6,796 nucleotides of DNA from Ruminococcus sp. UBA4383 (GTDB lineage: Bacteria; Bacillota; Clostridia; Oscillospirales; Ruminococcaceae), in the NCBI GenBank assembly GCA_002389995.1, contig DGRR01000186.1, positions 1 through 6,796 of the forward strand. The letters run 5' to 3'. The number at the start of each line of letters is the position of its first letter. The stretch's first letter is position 1. Made by a program: the position numbers and the translations under genes. Below, one piece after another: positions 5,559 to 6,796 of this stretch. The notes under the pieces were generated by a model. The model made no database searches. It was not told the DNA's origin and saw only the letters and a list, made by a program, of their open reading frames with translations.

Positions 5559-6796
5559 ATATCTTAAAACACTGGAACTTGACAAGATACTCGAAATGCT
5601 TGCACAGCAGGCTTCAAACGAGGAAACAAAACGAATGGCTCTTTCAGTGCGTCCCGACAGCGACCTTGAAAGAGTAAAATATGAAAACTTAAAGACAAAT
5701 CAGGCTTTTATGCTGTCAGTACAGTTCGGCACACCGCCTTTTACAAATTTCAGGGATATAAGTTCTGCTGCCGCAAGAGCAAAGTCAGGGGCAGTAATTT
5801 CCCTGCGTGATTTAATGGATATCGCTCTCATGCTCAGACAAATCCGTGACCTTGACAAGTGGTATTCAGGCTGTGAGAATGTCGAAACGGAATTAAGCTA
5901 TCTGTTTTCCCAGCTTTCACCGAATGAATATCTTCTTGAAAAGCTTGAAAGGTCTATAATATCCGAAACAGAAATATCCGATGCCGCAAGCCCCGAACTT
6001 GCCGCCATAAGACGGAAAATAAACCGTGCAGGTATGCAGCTCCGTGAAACCCTCGACAAAATGGTGAAAAATAAAACCACTCAGCAGTATTTGCAGGAAA
6101 GCAATGTCACCATAAGGGACGGAAGATTCGTACTCCCTGTAAAATCTGAGTACAGAACTCAGGTCAGCGGTCTTGTCCACGATACCTCCGCAACAGGTCA
6201 GACTATCTTCATAGAGCCTATGGCTATTGTCGAGGCAAACAACGATATAAGAATCTTACAGGGCAAGGAGCAGGAGGAAATTGAACGCATAATCCGTGAA
6301 CTCTGCCGTGAAACAGGTGAATATGCAGATATACTCTGTGCAAATTACAAGGTCTGTGCGGAACTTAATCTCTATTTCGCAAAATCAAACCTCGCCGCAA
6401 AACTTAACTGTTCAATGCCGAATATTACAGATGACGGAGTTATCAGCCTTAAAAAAGCCCGTCACCCGCTCCTCGACAAGAAAAAAGCCGTCCCGATAGA
6501 TTTGAATATCGGAAAGAACTATCAGGCACTGATTATAACAGGTCCGAATACAGGCGGTAAAACTGTCGCTCTCAAAACCGCAGGACTTCTTGCAGCTATG
6601 ACCATGTGCGGACTGCTCATTCCTGTTGCAGACGGAAGCAGTATTTCGGTATTTGAAAATATTCTCGTTGATATAGGCGACAGTCAGAGTATTGAACAGA
6701 ATCTTTCAACCTTTTCGGCACATACAAATAAAGTCATAGAAATAATAAATACAGCCGATGAAAATTCACTTGTCCTGCTTGACGAACTCGGTTCAG
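5551..6796 (+). CDS. mutS2: MutS2 family ATPase/endonuclease (N-terminal part, truncated by window edge)
   Basis: MutS paralogue without the mismatch-recognition domain. Family members restrain recombination, and in Bacillus MutS2 also recognises collided ribosomes. The window holds 415 codons of a protein that is usually about 780-800 residues. The start MNKYLKTLELDKILEMLAQQ is typical. The core and clamp region carries RDGRFVLPVKSEYR near 190 and HDTSATGQTIFIEP near 210-223. Walker A is GPNTGGKT at 331-338, followed by the STFSAHTNK motif near 389-397 and Walker B LVLLDELG at 407-414. The C-terminal coiled coil, KOW and Smr nuclease domains expected in this family lie beyond the window, so their presence cannot be confirmed. 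AAAGGA at 5538-5543 is seven bases upstream of the ATG. The 8-base overlap with recO implies coupling and co-expression. Confidence 0.96.
   Translation, partial: MNKYLKTLELDKILEMLAQQASNEETKRMALSVRPDSDLERVKYENLKTNQAFMLSVQFGTPPFTNFRDISSAAARAKSGAVISLRDLMDIALMLRQIRDLDKWYSGCENVETELSYLFSQLSPNEYLLEKLERSIISETEISDAASPELAAIRRKINRAGMQLRETLDKMVKNKTTQQYLQESNVTIRDGRFVLPVKSEYRTQVSGLVHDTSATGQTIFIEPMAIVEANNDIRILQGKEQEEIERIIRELCRETGEYADILCANYKVCAELNLYFAKSNLAAKLNCSMPNITDDGVISLKKARHPLLDKKKAVPIDLNIGKNYQALIITGPNTGGKTVALKTAGLLAAMTMCGLLIPVADGSSISVFENILVDIGDSQSIEQNLSTFSAHTNKVIEIINTADENSLVLLDELGS

Noticed and set aside
1..6796. Defence system, CRISPR array, prophage or transposon
   Set aside because: No spaced direct repeats, transposase, integrase, toxin-antitoxin pair or nuclease of a defence type is seen; all firmly identified genes are housekeeping.

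Overview
The window looks like a stretch of low-GC Clostridia chromosome, most likely from a Ruminococcus-like member of the Oscillospiraceae. The evidence is AT-rich intergenic DNA, strong AGGAGG-type ribosome binding sites, sigma-A promoters close to consensus, a Firmicutes-type phoH-ybeY-era-yqzL-recO gene order, and the style of the GAPDH sequence. The genus is an inference from sequence character, not from a search.

Layout. The minus strand of 1-541 carries the N-terminal 180 residues of glyceraldehyde-3-phosphate dehydrogenase, cut by the window edge. It has a clear promoter (TTGAAA-17-TATAAT) at 575-603. A 286-base divergent intergenic region separates it from a plus-strand gene at 828-1583. 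That gene's 251-residue product resembles the DHp and HATPase core of a sensor histidine kinase, but it has lost the phospho-acceptor His, the N-box Asn and the glycine-rich ATP lid. It is best described as a degenerate kinase-like protein of unknown function.

A perfect consensus promoter at 1645-1673 (TTGACA-17-TATAAT) then starts what looks like one long operon. The order is a CYTH-domain triphosphate-handling protein (1716-2228), phoH (2228-3178), ybeY (3256-3768), era (3768-4661), a small yqzL-family ORF of 44 codons (4715-4849), recO (4803-5558) and mutS2 (5551 to the window end, truncated). CYTH/phoH and ybeY/era join through 1-base TAATG overlaps, recO overlaps yqzL by 47 bases, and mutS2 overlaps recO by 8 bases. 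Translational coupling is therefore likely throughout. The two real gaps (3179-3255 and 4662-4714) each hold a possible RNA hairpin, and the second pairs over the yqzL Shine-Dalgarno sequence.

Functionally, PhoH, YbeY and Era belong to 16S rRNA maturation and ribosome quality control. RecO is a recombination mediator, and MutS2 has known links to both DNA and collided ribosomes. Compared with the Bacillus version of this cluster, pgpH, dgkA and cdd are absent, a CYTH gene sits at the head, and mutS2 is at the distal end. I see no mobile element, CRISPR array, tRNA or rRNA. This is mainly a housekeeping region. The less ordinary parts are the degenerate kinase-like gene, the repeated TGACAATA motif around the operon promoter, and the small overlapping yqzL gene.
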